Source: Kitasatospora viridis (GTDB lineage Bacteria > Actinomycetota > Actinomycetes > Streptomycetales > Streptomycetaceae). Taken from it: 64,000 nucleotides of DNA. The notes under the pieces are model-generated. The model saw only the letters and a program-made list of their open reading frames with translations, was not told where the DNA came from and did no database searches. Every line of letters starts with the position of its first letter. The first letter of the stretch is position 1. The stretch spans positions 2,875,501-2,939,500 of the forward strand of contig NZ_VIWT01000001.1 of NCBI RefSeq assembly GCF_007829815.1, read 5' to 3'. Positions 7,968 to 17,041 of the stretch are shown one piece after another. A program made the position numbers and the translations under genes.

Positions 7968-8741
7968 ATGACCACGCACCAGGAGCCCGCCGCCGCGCTG
8001 CGGCACTGGCGGGCCGCCGCCACCGAGCCGGACAGCCTGCTGATCGACGGCTTCCACGCGCTCAAGCACACCCTGCGGTTCGGCGGCGAACTGCGCGCGG
8101 TGGTCACCAGCGACCCGGCCGGCCTGGCCGAACTGGCCGGCCGGCTGGCCCCGGACGTGGCCGAGCGGGTGCTCGCCGCCGCCGTCCCGGTGCCGGCCGC
8201 CGAGCTGCGCGCCCTAGTGCCCCGGCCGCACCCGACCGGGGTGGCCGCGCTGGCCGTCCGGCCGGACCGGCAGGGCCAGTTGGACCGGCTGCGGGCGCTG
8301 CCGCGGCCCGCGCCCGTGGTGGTGCTCGACAACCCGCGCAACCTCGGCAACGTCGGCGCGGTGGTCCGGCTGGCGGCCGGCTTCGGCGTCACCGGCGTGG
8401 TCACCACCGGCGACCTGGACCCCTGGCACCCGACCGTGGTGCGGGCCGGCGCCGGGCTGCACTACGCCACCGCCGTCGCCCGGCTGCCCGCCGACGGCCT
8501 GCCGCCCGGCCCGCGCTTCGTGCTGGACCCGGAGGGCGAGGACATCCGCTCGGTGCGGCTGCCGGACGACGCCCTGCTGGTCTTCGGCTCCGAGCGGCAC
8601 GGCGTCTCGGCCGAGCTGCGGGCCAGCGCCGACGGCCTGCTGGCGATCCCGATGCGGCCGCAGGTCTCCAGCTTCAACCTGGCCACCTCGGTGGGCATGG
8701 GGCTGTTCCACTGGATGTCGCACACCGCGTCAGGAGACTGA
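7968..8741 (+). CDS. TrmH/SpoU-family RNA 2'-O-methyltransferase
   Basis: About 257 residues. The SPOUT signature motifs are clear: VVVLDNPRNLGNVGAVVRLA (motif 1), LLVFGSERHGVSAEL (motif 2) and IPMRPQVSSFNLATSVGM (motif 3), which form the trefoil-knot SAM site. The N-terminal part (DGFHALKHTLRFGGELRAVV) resembles the RNA-binding domain of rRNA-type members. The target, rRNA or tRNA, cannot be read. ATG 7968 or GTG 7959 could be the start; neither has a strong ribosome binding site. The 3' end overlaps the convergent FUSC gene by 12 bp. Confidence 0.85.
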   Translation: MTTHQEPAAALRHWRAAATEPDSLLIDGFHALKHTLRFGGELRAVVTSDPAGLAELAGRLAPDVAERVLAAAVPVPAAELRALVPRPHPTGVAALAVRPDRQGQLDRLRALPRPAPVVVLDNPRNLGNVGAVVRLAAGFGVTGVVTTGDLDPWHPTVVRAGAGLHYATAVARLPADGLPPGPRFVLDPEGEDIRSVRLPDDALLVFGSERHGVSAELRASADGLLAIPMRPQVSSFNLATSVGMGLFHWMSHTASGD

Positions 8742-10874
8742 CGCCGACTCCGGCTGGCCCCGCTTCAGCGCCCGCTCCAGCTCGCCGAGCGCGGTGAGCA
8801 GCAGGCGGCTGCCGGAGCGCACCACGTCCTGCTGCTCGCTGCCCCGGTGGGTGTAGGCCAGCTCCGGGTCGGTGGCCGGCTGCTCGGACCGCTCCCAGTC
8901 CCGGTGCGCCGCCCGCAGCGCGGCGAAGTCCACCGGCGCACCGGTCAGCACCGCCGCCCCGGCCGCCGCGGTGGCCTCGGCCAGCCGCTCACCGAACTCC
9001 CGCGCGCCCGGCACCGGCTCGGCGTCCCCGGGCGGCAGGTGGGCCTCCATCAGCAGCCCGACCCGGGACAGGTAGCTCAACGCCTCCTGCGTCCGGGCCA
9101 GCTGCTTGCGGGTCAGCTGGGGGGAGTGGGTGGCCAGCCGGACCGGCTCGGCGGCGGCCCGCTCCCGGGCCTGCAGGAAGTCCGACCGGGCCTCCCGGGT
9201 GTCCAGCAGGGCGGTGCGCACGGTGTGCGGGTCGCGCCCGGCCGGATCGCCGTAGCCGGCCAGCACCGCCGCCGCGTACCGGCCCAGCGCGGCGATCCAC
9301 TCGGCGGTGCGCTCCGGCAGCCGGGAGGTCTCCCAGGTCGGGAAGAGCGCGTAGGCGAGCAGCGCCACCGCGCCGCCGAGCAGTGTCATCAGCACCCGCT
9401 CCCAGGCGGTGTGCACCGCGCTGCCGGGCTGCAGGTCGAGCAGGAAGACCACGTAGGCCGAGATGCACGTGGTGGTCACCGCGTAACCGGTCTTCAGGGT
9501 CAGGTAGGCGCCGCCGATGCAGAGCACCGCGAGCGCGCAGGAGATCCACTGGCCGGGGCGGGCCAGCTCCACCACGGCGGTGGCCAGCACCACCCCGACC
9601 ACGGTGCCGGCCACCCGGGCCACGCCCCGGCTGTAGGTCTGGCCGAAGTCCGGGCGGATCACCATCGCGGCCGTCATCGCCGCCCAGTAGCTGTGGTGCA
9701 GGCCGGTCAGCTTGGCCAGCAGGTAGGCGGTGGTGACCACGCCGGCCAGCCGCACCGCGTGGTGCAGCACCGGCGTGCCCAGGCTGACCTGCCGCCAGCC
9801 GGCCCGCACCGCCACCGGCACCATGCCGGCCAGCCCCGGCCGGTGCAGCACGCCGTCCGGGCCGGCCACCGGTCCGGCCAGCGGGGTCTCCCGGCCCTGC
9901 TCCAGCGCGCCGGCGGCCCGGCTGAGCTGGCTGGTGAGCCGGCGCGAGGCGCGCAGCGCGGGGCCGCGCAGCACCGGCGGCCCGGGCGGGGCGAGGGCGG
10001 CCGGGGTGGACTTCGGGTAGACCAGCGGCTCGCCGGAGCGGATCGCCCGGGCCAGCGCGTCCAGCAGCTGGGCCGCGCCGGCCAGCACCTCGCGGGCCCG
10101 GTCCCGCTCCGGGCCCTCGGGGGCGGCGCCGATCTCCGGGTCGGCGATCGCCGCCAGGGCCGGCCGGATCCGCTCGGCGATCGCCCGCAGGCCGTGCAGC
10201 TCGGGCGGGCGGCGGCGCTCCTGCCAGGCCGTCAGGGCGGCGGCGTGCCGGGCCAGCATCATCGCCTCGGGGTCGAAGGCGGCGTGCGGCTCGTGCCGCA
10301 GCCGGCGGGCGTAGTGCGCCAGCTCCGCGTAGGCGTCGGCCAGCGCGTCCCGCTGGGCGCCCCAGTTGCGGATCGGCAGCACGGTGATCACCAGCGCCTG
10401 CACCGCGCCGCCGATCGCGCAGAGCAGCGCGTGCGCCGCCGCGGTCGGCACGCTGACCGGCAGCTGCACCACGACCAGCATCACCGTGACGGTGTTGGCG
10501 GACACCACCCCGGCGCTCGGGCCGAGTGCCCAGGCCAGGCCCGCCGCGAACGACCAGGCGGCCAGCAGCAGCGGGAACATCCCCGGCACGCTGACCGCGA
10601 GGTAGCCGAGGAAGGTGCTGACGCCCAGTCCGATGCCGGCCGCCAGCGCCAGGGTGGGCCGCGGCCGGAAGCTGCGCTGGAAGGTCGCGGTGCCGGCGAT
10701 GAAGGCGCCCATCGCGGCCGAGGTGGCCTCCCTGGGCCCGCCGATCGCCAGCACCGGGAAGACCACCAGGGCCACCGCCAGGGCGCCGCGGGCCGACCGC
10801 TTGGGATCGCTGAGCGCGCGTTCCCAGCTCAGCCCCGCCCGTCCGGTGTGACGAAGAGCTGCGAACCACGACAT
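8730..10874 (-). CDS. FUSC-family membrane protein (aromatic acid exporter-like)
   Basis: 714 residues from ATG 10874. Two blocks of hydrophobic helices (about residues 20-175 and 385-530) flank and precede soluble helical regions, the layout of the YccS/AaeB-type fusaric-acid-resistance family. Recognisable stretches are FIAGTATFQRSFRPRPTLALA and YWAAMTAAMVIRPDFGQTYSRG with GVARVAGTVVGV. Members are thought to export aromatic or other organic acids. The start lies 10 nt after the stop of the HTTM gene, so it is probably the last gene of the minus-strand cluster from 14035. Its end overlaps the convergent methyltransferase gene. Confidence 0.85.
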   Translation of the reverse strand: MSWFAALRHTGRAGLSWERALSDPKRSARGALAVALVVFPVLAIGGPREATSAAMGAFIAGTATFQRSFRPRPTLALAAGIGLGVSTFLGYLAVSVPGMFPLLLAAWSFAAGLAWALGPSAGVVSANTVTVMLVVVQLPVSVPTAAAHALLCAIGGAVQALVITVLPIRNWGAQRDALADAYAELAHYARRLRHEPHAAFDPEAMMLARHAAALTAWQERRRPPELHGLRAIAERIRPALAAIADPEIGAAPEGPERDRAREVLAGAAQLLDALARAIRSGEPLVYPKSTPAALAPPGPPVLRGPALRASRRLTSQLSRAAGALEQGRETPLAGPVAGPDGVLHRPGLAGMVPVAVRAGWRQVSLGTPVLHHAVRLAGVVTTAYLLAKLTGLHHSYWAAMTAAMVIRPDFGQTYSRGVARVAGTVVGVVLATAVVELARPGQWISCALAVLCIGGAYLTLKTGYAVTTTCISAYVVFLLDLQPGSAVHTAWERVLMTLLGGAVALLAYALFPTWETSRLPERTAEWIAALGRYAAAVLAGYGDPAGRDPHTVRTALLDTREARSDFLQARERAAAEPVRLATHSPQLTRKQLARTQEALSYLSRVGLLMEAHLPPGDAEPVPGAREFGERLAEATAAAGAAVLTGAPVDFAALRAAHRDWERSEQPATDPELAYTHRGSEQQDVVRSGSRLLLTALGELERALKRGQPESASVS

Positions 10875-10884
10875 AACGGTCAGT

Positions 10885-12159
10885 CTAGGCGGGGCGCTCC
10901 GGCCCGATCGACCTGACGGACCGCCAACCACCCACCCTGACCAGCAGCGCACCGGGCAGGAACACCGCGTCCGCCGCGAGCATCGCCAGCGAGAAGAGCG
11001 GCAGCCCGAGCAGCACCGCGATCCCCACGTGCTCCAGCAGCATCACCACCAGCAGCGCGTTCTTCAACCGCCGGTTCGCGAGCGCGAACGGGAAGGCCAC
11101 CTGGAGCAGCACGGTCCCGTAGGAGAGCAGCAGGACCACCAGCGAGCTCGCCGCCAGCAGGTGGGCCGGGCCCGGCCACGGCGTGAAGTAGTCCAGGTGC
11201 AGCGGGTACCAGAGCGCGGTGCCGTCCTGCCAGCGGCTGCCCTGCACCTTGTAGAGCCCGGCGGTGGCGTACACCAGCACCACCTGACCGGCGATCACCA
11301 GCATCGCGCAGTGGTGCACCATGCTGCCCAGCGCGTCCAGCACCGCGCGCGGCTCGCCGTCGGGCCACCGGCGGTCGACGGCCCACCAGGCCCCGGCCAC
11401 CGCCCACAGGGTCCAGAGCAGCGCCGCCCAGCCCGGGCCGGACCAGCCCGGGTCCGACCAGGAGATCCGTCCCGCCGCCTCGGCCCCGGCCAGGGCCGCG
11501 CCGGCGAGCAGCCAGAGCAGCACCCCCGCCGCCCCGGCCCCGCCGCCCCGGGCCCGCCGCCGGGCGTCCAGCGACCAGACCTCGGCGCAGCGGGTGAAGG
11601 CCAGGTAGATCGCCATCAGGTGGACCAGGTTGTCGCCCCCGTCGCCGACCAGCACGCTGCGGTTCTGCACCGAGACCACGGCGACCAGGAAGAGCACCGA
11701 GCTGAACCTGGTCCGCCAGCCGAGCAGCATCAGCACCGCGGCGACCAGCACCAGCGCGTAGCAGCCCTCGAACCACCAGCGGCCGTCCTGCCAGCCGAGC
11801 ACCGAGAAGGCGTGCGTCTGCTGCTGCAGCGACCGGGCCAGCGGCAGGCTCCAGGCCGCCCGGTCGCCGTACAGCTCGCGGCGGTTCGGCCACTCGCGCA
11901 GGAACTGCACCAGCACCACCAGGGCGAAGCCGATCCGCACCGCGGCCGCCTGGTGGCGGGCCCGCGGCGGGCCGCTGAAGGCGTTCGCGGCGGCCAGCAC
12001 CGCCGCGCCGAGCTGTTCGACCGGGGTGGGCCGGGCGGCCGGCGCGGGCGGCGGCGCGGCGGCGCGGGCGGGCCCGGCCTGGCGCGGGATGCCGGACAGC
12101 AGCCCGGTGCCCTCCGCCGCCAGGTCGTGCTCCGCGCCGTGCTCCTGGTGGTTCGTCAC
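10885..12159 (-). CDS. HTTM domain (vitamin-K-dependent gamma-carboxylase-like) membrane protein
   Basis: 424 residues from GTG 12159, which overlaps the stop of the upstream DUF5819 gene in a GTGA junction, so translation is coupled. Multiple membrane helices and the stretches VRIGFALVVLVQFLREWPNR, GDGGDNLVHLMAIYLAF and SRWQDGTALWYPLHLDYFTPWPGP identify the HTTM domain. This domain is shared with gamma-glutamyl carboxylase, but bacterial members mostly have no known reaction. The partner DUF5819 gene next door is typical in Streptomyces. Carboxylase activity is not established. Confidence 0.85.
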   Translation of the reverse strand: MTNHQEHGAEHDLAAEGTGLLSGIPRQAGPARAAAPPPAPAARPTPVEQLGAAVLAAANAFSGPPRARHQAAAVRIGFALVVLVQFLREWPNRRELYGDRAAWSLPLARSLQQQTHAFSVLGWQDGRWWFEGCYALVLVAAVLMLLGWRTRFSSVLFLVAVVSVQNRSVLVGDGGDNLVHLMAIYLAFTRCAEVWSLDARRRARGGGAGAAGVLLWLLAGAALAGAEAAGRISWSDPGWSGPGWAALLWTLWAVAGAWWAVDRRWPDGEPRAVLDALGSMVHHCAMLVIAGQVVLVYATAGLYKVQGSRWQDGTALWYPLHLDYFTPWPGPAHLLAASSLVVLLLSYGTVLLQVAFPFALANRRLKNALLVVMLLEHVGIAVLLGLPLFSLAMLAADAVFLPGALLVRVGGWRSVRSIGPERPA

Positions 12160-12788
12160 AGGTCCTGCCAGTCGTAGGAGGTGACGGGCCACCAGGGCAG
12201 CTCGCGCAGCTGCGGCGGGTCGACGGAGCGGCCCGGGCCCCAGCTCGGCGGCGCGACCGGCGTGGTCCGGGCCCGCAGCTGGACCCCGGTCACCGGCTCG
12301 CCGCCCGCCACGTGCCCGAGCCGCTGCAGCGCGATCCGCTTCAGGTACTCGACGGCCAGCGAGCTGCGCTCCCCGGAGGTGGGCGCCTCCTGGCCGTCGT
12401 GGGTGCCGTCGTAGAAGTCCCAGGCGCGGCGCAGCAGGTTCTGGTCGGCGTGGCTGGGGAACGGGTTGTGCCGGATCGCGGCCACGTCCTGGGCCGTCAG
12501 GTCCACCCAGGAGCCGTCCCCGGCCGCGCTGCGCAGCCGGGCCTGCACGTCGGTGTTGACCTGCAACGGGTCGGGCGCGAAGAGCTTCCAGTTCTGCTCG
12601 AACTCCGGGTAGACCAGGCCGTCCAACTGGGACTGGTGGCTGGTGGAGAAGGAGTTCGGCGGGGCGTCGGCCAGCAGCAGCGCGCCGAGCAGCACCCCGG
12701 TCGCGGCCAGCAGCGCCACCCCGGCGCCGGTCAGCACCACCAGCGCGGGCAGCGACCAGCGGCGGCCCTCGGCGGGCTGCTGCGCCAT
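12156..12788 (-). CDS. DUF5819 family membrane-anchored protein
   Basis: 210 residues. A single N-terminal membrane helix (LPALVVLTGAGVALLAATGVLLGALLLA) is followed by an extracytoplasmic domain with the DUF5819 hallmark EFEQNWKLFAPDPLQVN and conserved DFYDGTHDG and SLAVEYLKRIALQRLG. GGGGAGG lies 4-5 nt before ATG 12788. It is translationally coupled to the HTTM gene downstream. The function is unknown; the coupling suggests that it forms a membrane complex with the HTTM protein or feeds it substrate. Confidence 0.85.
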   Translation of the reverse strand: MAQQPAEGRRWSLPALVVLTGAGVALLAATGVLLGALLLADAPPNSFSTSHQSQLDGLVYPEFEQNWKLFAPDPLQVNTDVQARLRSAAGDGSWVDLTAQDVAAIRHNPFPSHADQNLLRRAWDFYDGTHDGQEAPTSGERSSLAVEYLKRIALQRLGHVAGGEPVTGVQLRARTTPVAPPSWGPGRSVDPPQLRELPWWPVTSYDWQDL

Positions 12789-12811
12789 CCGTCCTCCCCG
12801 TCCCGCGGCCG

Positions 12812-14035
12812 CTAGAGGACGAAGGCCTCGGCGCCCGAGCCGGAGACCAGCGGGCGGCCGGCCTGCTCCCAGGCGAACATCCCGCCGTCCACGTTGAACG
12901 CCTCCCGGCCGTTCGCCACCAGGTACTGCACCACCTGGGCGGAGCGGCCGCCGACCCGGCAGACCACGTACAGCGGCGCGTCCGGCAGCTCGTCCAGCCG
13001 GGCGGTGAACTGGCTCATCGGGATGTGCAGGGCGCCCGCGGCGTGCCCGGCGTCCCACTCGTCCTGCTCGCGCACGTCGATCAGCACCGCCTCGGCGGGC
13101 ACCGTCTCGACCGGGGCGGTGGGGATCTGCTGGAACATGCTCGGGGTCTCCTGTCCGGGCTCGGGTCGTGGGGGCACAGCGGCCCCATTGTGCCTGCCGC
13201 GGCCGCCGTTCGGGGCCGGAGCACCGAGCAGCCCCTCCAGTTCGCGCTGCCGCTCGGCCGCACCGGCCAGCAGTTGGTCGGCCAACTCGGCCAGCAGCTG
13301 CTCCGGGTCCCCGGGGGCCATCACCAGCAGCGAGCCCATCGCGGTGGACTCCAGCCGGACCCGCTCGGCCGCCAGCTCGCCGATCCGCGCGGTCAGCCAG
13401 GCCAGCCGCTGGTGCAGCCACTCGCCGCGCTCCGGCGCGCCCGGCAGCGGGGCCGCCTCGGGGGCGGTGGACCACTCCTCGGCCAGTGCCCGCAGCGCCT
13501 CGGCGTCGCCGCGCCCGTAGGCCTCGTTGGCCCGGGCGATGAAGACGGAGCGGCGCTCCTGCTCGGCCGGGTCCTGGGCCAGGTCGGGGTGGGCGGCCCG
13601 GGCCAGCTCGCGGTAGAGCCGCTGGGCCTCCTTGCCGGGGCGCACCCGGCGCACCGGCTCGGGTTCGGCCGGAGCCCGCCGCTCGTCCGGCGACTGCCGC
13701 TCGGCCTGCCGGACGCTGTCGAAGAGCGCGTCCAGGTCGGGCAGTTCGGCCACCACCTGGCGGGCCTCGGCGGCCCGCCGCAGGTCCTCCGGGTCGCCGG
13801 TGCGCGCCGCCCGGGCCTCGGCGACCAGCGCCTCCAGCTCGTCCAGCCGCGCGTAGAGCGGGCCCAGGCGCTGGTGGTGGACCAGCGCGAAGTTGTCGAT
13901 CTCCACCCGCAGCGTGGCCACGTCCACGTCCAGGGTCAGCCAGGCCAGCTCGGTGGCCGCGACCCTCTCCTCCAGCATCGCCGTCTCGGGGTCGAACCAC
14001 GGCACCGGGGTCTGCACGTCGCCTCGCTCATCCAC
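12812..14035 (-). CDS. J-domain-like protein fused in frame to a rhodanese domain
   Basis: 407 residues. The N-terminal half is helical and charged with heptad patterns, and carries a J-like segment with the HPD tripeptide (KEAQRLYRELARAAHPDLAQ, about residues 134-153). The C-terminal 108 residues are a rhodanese domain (AVLIDVREQDEWDAGHAAGA) with CRVGGRSA as the active-site loop, Cys present. No stop codon separates the halves. An internal ATG at 13138 (residue 300) has AGGAGA about 8 nt upstream, so the rhodanese domain may also be made alone. The DUF5819 gene follows 23 nt downstream. Confidence 0.7.
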   Translation of the reverse strand: MDERGDVQTPVPWFDPETAMLEERVAATELAWLTLDVDVATLRVEIDNFALVHHQRLGPLYARLDELEALVAEARAARTGDPEDLRRAAEARQVVAELPDLDALFDSVRQAERQSPDERRAPAEPEPVRRVRPGKEAQRLYRELARAAHPDLAQDPAEQERRSVFIARANEAYGRGDAEALRALAEEWSTAPEAAPLPGAPERGEWLHQRLAWLTARIGELAAERVRLESTAMGSLLVMAPGDPEQLLAELADQLLAGAAERQRELEGLLGAPAPNGGRGRHNGAAVPPRPEPGQETPSMFQQIPTAPVETVPAEAVLIDVREQDEWDAGHAAGALHIPMSQFTARLDELPDAPLYVVCRVGGRSAQVVQYLVANGREAFNVDGGMFAWEQAGRPLVSGSGAEAFVL

Positions 14036-14295
14036 CCGGCGAGCCTACCCGGGCCGCGCCCGCCACCGGTCGGCGCGTTTTCCGGCGGCGAATTCCGGCC
14101 AGTAAACGATGGACAGGGCGTGCGGCACGGCGCACGCTGGGTGACACGCAACTGATACTGAGGAATCTGACGGTTTCGGTACCGGTCCCCGGTCCGTCCG
14201 TGCTTCGCTGGGAGCGGCAACAGCGAGACAGGCCTGAACAGCCGCGAAGATGGCGGCCCGAGCGCGGCCGGACAGGCGGGAGCGGTACCAGACCC

Positions 14296-16977
14296 ATGGC
14301 GGACGACCCGAACTCCACAGCGGACACCACGAGCGAACTCCCCCGGGCCCTGGGCGCGTTGGCCTCGGCCCCGCGCGCCCAGGACGGCCCGGCCGACCCG
14401 GCCGGGCAGCAGCCGGCCGGCGTGGTGGCGATGGTGCGGCTGGCGGCCGTGCTGATCGACCCGGACGGCCGGATCGCGCTCTGGAGCCGGGCGGCCGAGG
14501 AGCTCTTCGGCCACCGCACCGAGGCGGTCCAGGGCCGGGCCGCCAGCGGGCTGCTGCCGGCCGTCGAGCCGCGGGTGCCGAGCGAGGCCCCGTCCCCGGC
14601 CGGGCGGCGCTGCGACGCCTTCGACACCCTGGACGACCTCACCGGGGCCGGCGCCTGGGCCGGCCTGATGCCGGTCACCGACCGGGAGGACCGCGGCCGC
14701 TCGGTGCTCTGGTGGGCCTACCCGCTGGTCGAGCCGGAGGGCCGCAGCCTGCTGGTGCTGGCCGCCGACGCCCGGCCGCTGCGGGCCCGCGGACCGCGGA
14801 TCGCGATCGGCCGCCGGCTGCTGCCGTACGCGGCCGCCGAGGCCGGGCAGGGCGCCTTCCACTGGATCTCCGCCACCCTCGGCCCGATCACCCCCGGCGG
14901 CGCCGGCCCGCTGGCCCCGCTGCTGAACCGGCTGCCGGCCGGGCGGCAGAAGGTGCTGCTCCGTCAGGTGGCCGCCGCGGGGCTGCCGGCGCTCTGGGTG
15001 GACGCCGGCACCAAGCTGCCGGTGGTGCCCTACGAGCCGCCGACCGCCGGGGTGGCCGCGCTGGCCGCCGGGCTGGGCCGGCGCTACCCGACCGCCCAGC
15101 AGCGGGCCAGCGCCGAGCGCGGTTCGCCCCGCGCGGAGGCGCAGGGCGGCCCGCTGGGCCTGCGGGTGGTGCCGGAGCCCGAGGCGGCCGTCCGGCCCGA
15201 GCCGGCGGTGCCCGCGCCCCGGGCCGCCGTCCCGCAGGACGCCGGGATCCGGGGGAGGGCGGCCGAGCAGCTGACCCCGCTGCTGACGAACGGTCAGGCC
15301 GGCGAGCAGCTGACCCTGCTCAACGAGGTCGGCTCCAAGGTCGGCACCACCCTGGACCTGGACGCCACCGCCCGCGAGCTCTGCCAGGTGCTGGTCCCCC
15401 GGGTCGCCGACTTCGCCTGCGTGGACCTGCTGGACCGGCTGATCTCGGACGCCGAACTGCCCGAGGAGCGGCCGGACGACGACACCATGCTGCGCCGGGT
15501 GGCCCGCAGCTTCCACAACTCCCCGCAGCAGTGGAGCCACGTGCTGGACGAGGGCGCGCTGCTGGCGATGCCGCGCTCCACCCCGCCCGGCATGGCGCTG
15601 CAGAACAACCAGGCGGTGCTGGTGCCCACCGTCGGCGAGGACCTCGCGGTGGACTACGCGGCCTCGCTGGGCGGCGGGCCCGGCCTGGTGCCGGTGGTCT
15701 CCGGCCGCTCGATGCTGGTGCTGCCGCTCTCCGCGCGCGGCACCGTGCTGGGCATCCTGAAGCTGCTCCGGCTGCCCGACCGCGCGCCGTTCGACGAGTC
15801 GGAGGCGGCCACCCTGCTGGAGCTGGCCGCCCGGGCCGCGCTCTCGCTGGACAACGCCCGGCTGCACCGGGCCGAGTCCAAGGTCGCCACCACCCTGCAG
15901 CGCTCGATGATCCCGACCCGCCCGCCGCAGATCCCCGGCGTGCAGATCGCCCACCGCTACATGCCCGGCGACCGGCGGGCCGAGGTCGGCGGCGACTGGT
16001 TCGACGCGATCCAGCTGCCCGGCAGCCGGGTCGCCCTGGTGGTCGGCGACGTGATGGGCCACGGCCTGCACTCGGCCGCCGCGATGGGCCGCTACCGCAC
16101 CGCGATGCAGACCCTGGCCGCGCTCGACCTGCCGCCGGGCCAGCTGCTGCGGCACCTGGACAACCTGGCCCAGAAGATCGGCGACGACCACCTGGCCACC
16201 TGCCTCTACGCCGTCTACGACCCGATCAACCGGACCTGCGACCTGGCCAGCGCCGGGCACGTGCCGCCGGTGCTGGTCCATCCGGACGGGCGCGGCGAGC
16301 TGCTGGAGATCCCGGCCGGCGCGCCGATCGGGGTCGGCGGGGTGCCGTTCGTGGCCAAGCGGATCGAGGTGACCGACGGCTCGATGCTGGTGATGTGCAC
16401 CGACGGGCTGGTCGAGGTCCGCGGGGGCGACATAGGAGCCGGGCTGGCCGCGCTCTGCGGCAACCTGATCGACCCGCGCCGCACCCCGGACGAGGCCTGC
16501 GACACCGTGCTGGACCGCCTGCACTCGGAGGACCGCAAGGACGACGTGGCCCTGCTGGTGGCCCGGTTCGACGGGGTCGCGGAGACCGAGGTGGCCACCT
16601 GGACCCTGGCGGTGGACACCGCCGAGGTCGGCCGGGCCCGCGGGCTGGTCCGCGCGCAGCTGTCCGCCTGGGGGCTGGAGGCGCTCGGCGACACCACCGA
16701 GCTGCTGGTCAGCGAGCTGGTCACGAACGCCGTCCGGGTGGCCCGGGACTACGTGCAGCTGCAGCTGATCCGGGTGGACAAGCTGCTGGTCGAGGTGAGC
16801 GACGACAACCACAACCTGCCCTCGCTGGAGCCGGCCGAGTCGATGGACGAGAACGGCCGCGGGCTCAACCTGGTGAGCAAGCTGGCCGAGCGCTGGGGGA
16901 CGGCCCGCAAGGCGGTCGGCAAGGTGGTCTGGTTCGAGCAGCCGCTGCCCCGCCAGCCCCGCCCCGCCCAGGACTGA
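14296..16977 (+). CDS. SpoIIE-type multidomain phosphatase with PAS, GAF and HATPase domains
   Basis: 893 residues from ATG 14296. Order: PAS-like domain (VRLAAVLIDPDGRIALWSR, about 45-160), a linker, GAF domain (LLNEVGSKVGTTLDLDATAR, about 340-540), SpoIIE/PP2C phosphatase (TLQRSMIPTRPPQIPGV; GGDWFDAIQLPGSRVALVVG; LVMCTDGLVEVRGGD; EDRKDDVALLV) and a C-terminal GHKL ATPase of the anti-sigma-factor kinase type (LVSELVTNAVR; ENGRGLNLVSKLAERWG). Such proteins combine a phosphatase and a kinase for anti-anti-sigma factors and act in stress or developmental signalling. No partner sigma gene is adjacent. A 23-bp terminator hairpin follows. Confidence 0.92.
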   Translation: MADDPNSTADTTSELPRALGALASAPRAQDGPADPAGQQPAGVVAMVRLAAVLIDPDGRIALWSRAAEELFGHRTEAVQGRAASGLLPAVEPRVPSEAPSPAGRRCDAFDTLDDLTGAGAWAGLMPVTDREDRGRSVLWWAYPLVEPEGRSLLVLAADARPLRARGPRIAIGRRLLPYAAAEAGQGAFHWISATLGPITPGGAGPLAPLLNRLPAGRQKVLLRQVAAAGLPALWVDAGTKLPVVPYEPPTAGVAALAAGLGRRYPTAQQRASAERGSPRAEAQGGPLGLRVVPEPEAAVRPEPAVPAPRAAVPQDAGIRGRAAEQLTPLLTNGQAGEQLTLLNEVGSKVGTTLDLDATARELCQVLVPRVADFACVDLLDRLISDAELPEERPDDDTMLRRVARSFHNSPQQWSHVLDEGALLAMPRSTPPGMALQNNQAVLVPTVGEDLAVDYAASLGGGPGLVPVVSGRSMLVLPLSARGTVLGILKLLRLPDRAPFDESEAATLLELAARAALSLDNARLHRAESKVATTLQRSMIPTRPPQIPGVQIAHRYMPGDRRAEVGGDWFDAIQLPGSRVALVVGDVMGHGLHSAAAMGRYRTAMQTLAALDLPPGQLLRHLDNLAQKIGDDHLATCLYAVYDPINRTCDLASAGHVPPVLVHPDGRGELLEIPAGAPIGVGGVPFVAKRIEVTDGSMLVMCTDGLVEVRGGDIGAGLAALCGNLIDPRRTPDEACDTVLDRLHSEDRKDDVALLVARFDGVAETEVATWTLAVDTAEVGRARGLVRAQLSAWGLEALGDTTELLVSELVTNAVRVARDYVQLQLIRVDKLLVEVSDDNHNLPSLEPAESMDENGRGLNLVSKLAERWGTARKAVGKVVWFEQPLPRQPRPAQD

Positions 16978-16982
16978 GACCC

Positions 16983-17032
16983 GCAACGGCAGAGCGCGCC
17001 GCCCGACTCCGGGCGGCGCGCTCTGCCGTTGC
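16983..17032. terminator. Perfect 23-bp bidirectional terminator hairpin
   Basis: Arms 16983-17005 and 17010-17032 are perfect reverse complements with a 4-nt loop. The hairpin lies between the convergent SpoIIE-type gene and the rhomboid-like gene. Confidence 0.85.
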
Positions 17033-17041
17033 GACGCTGCG

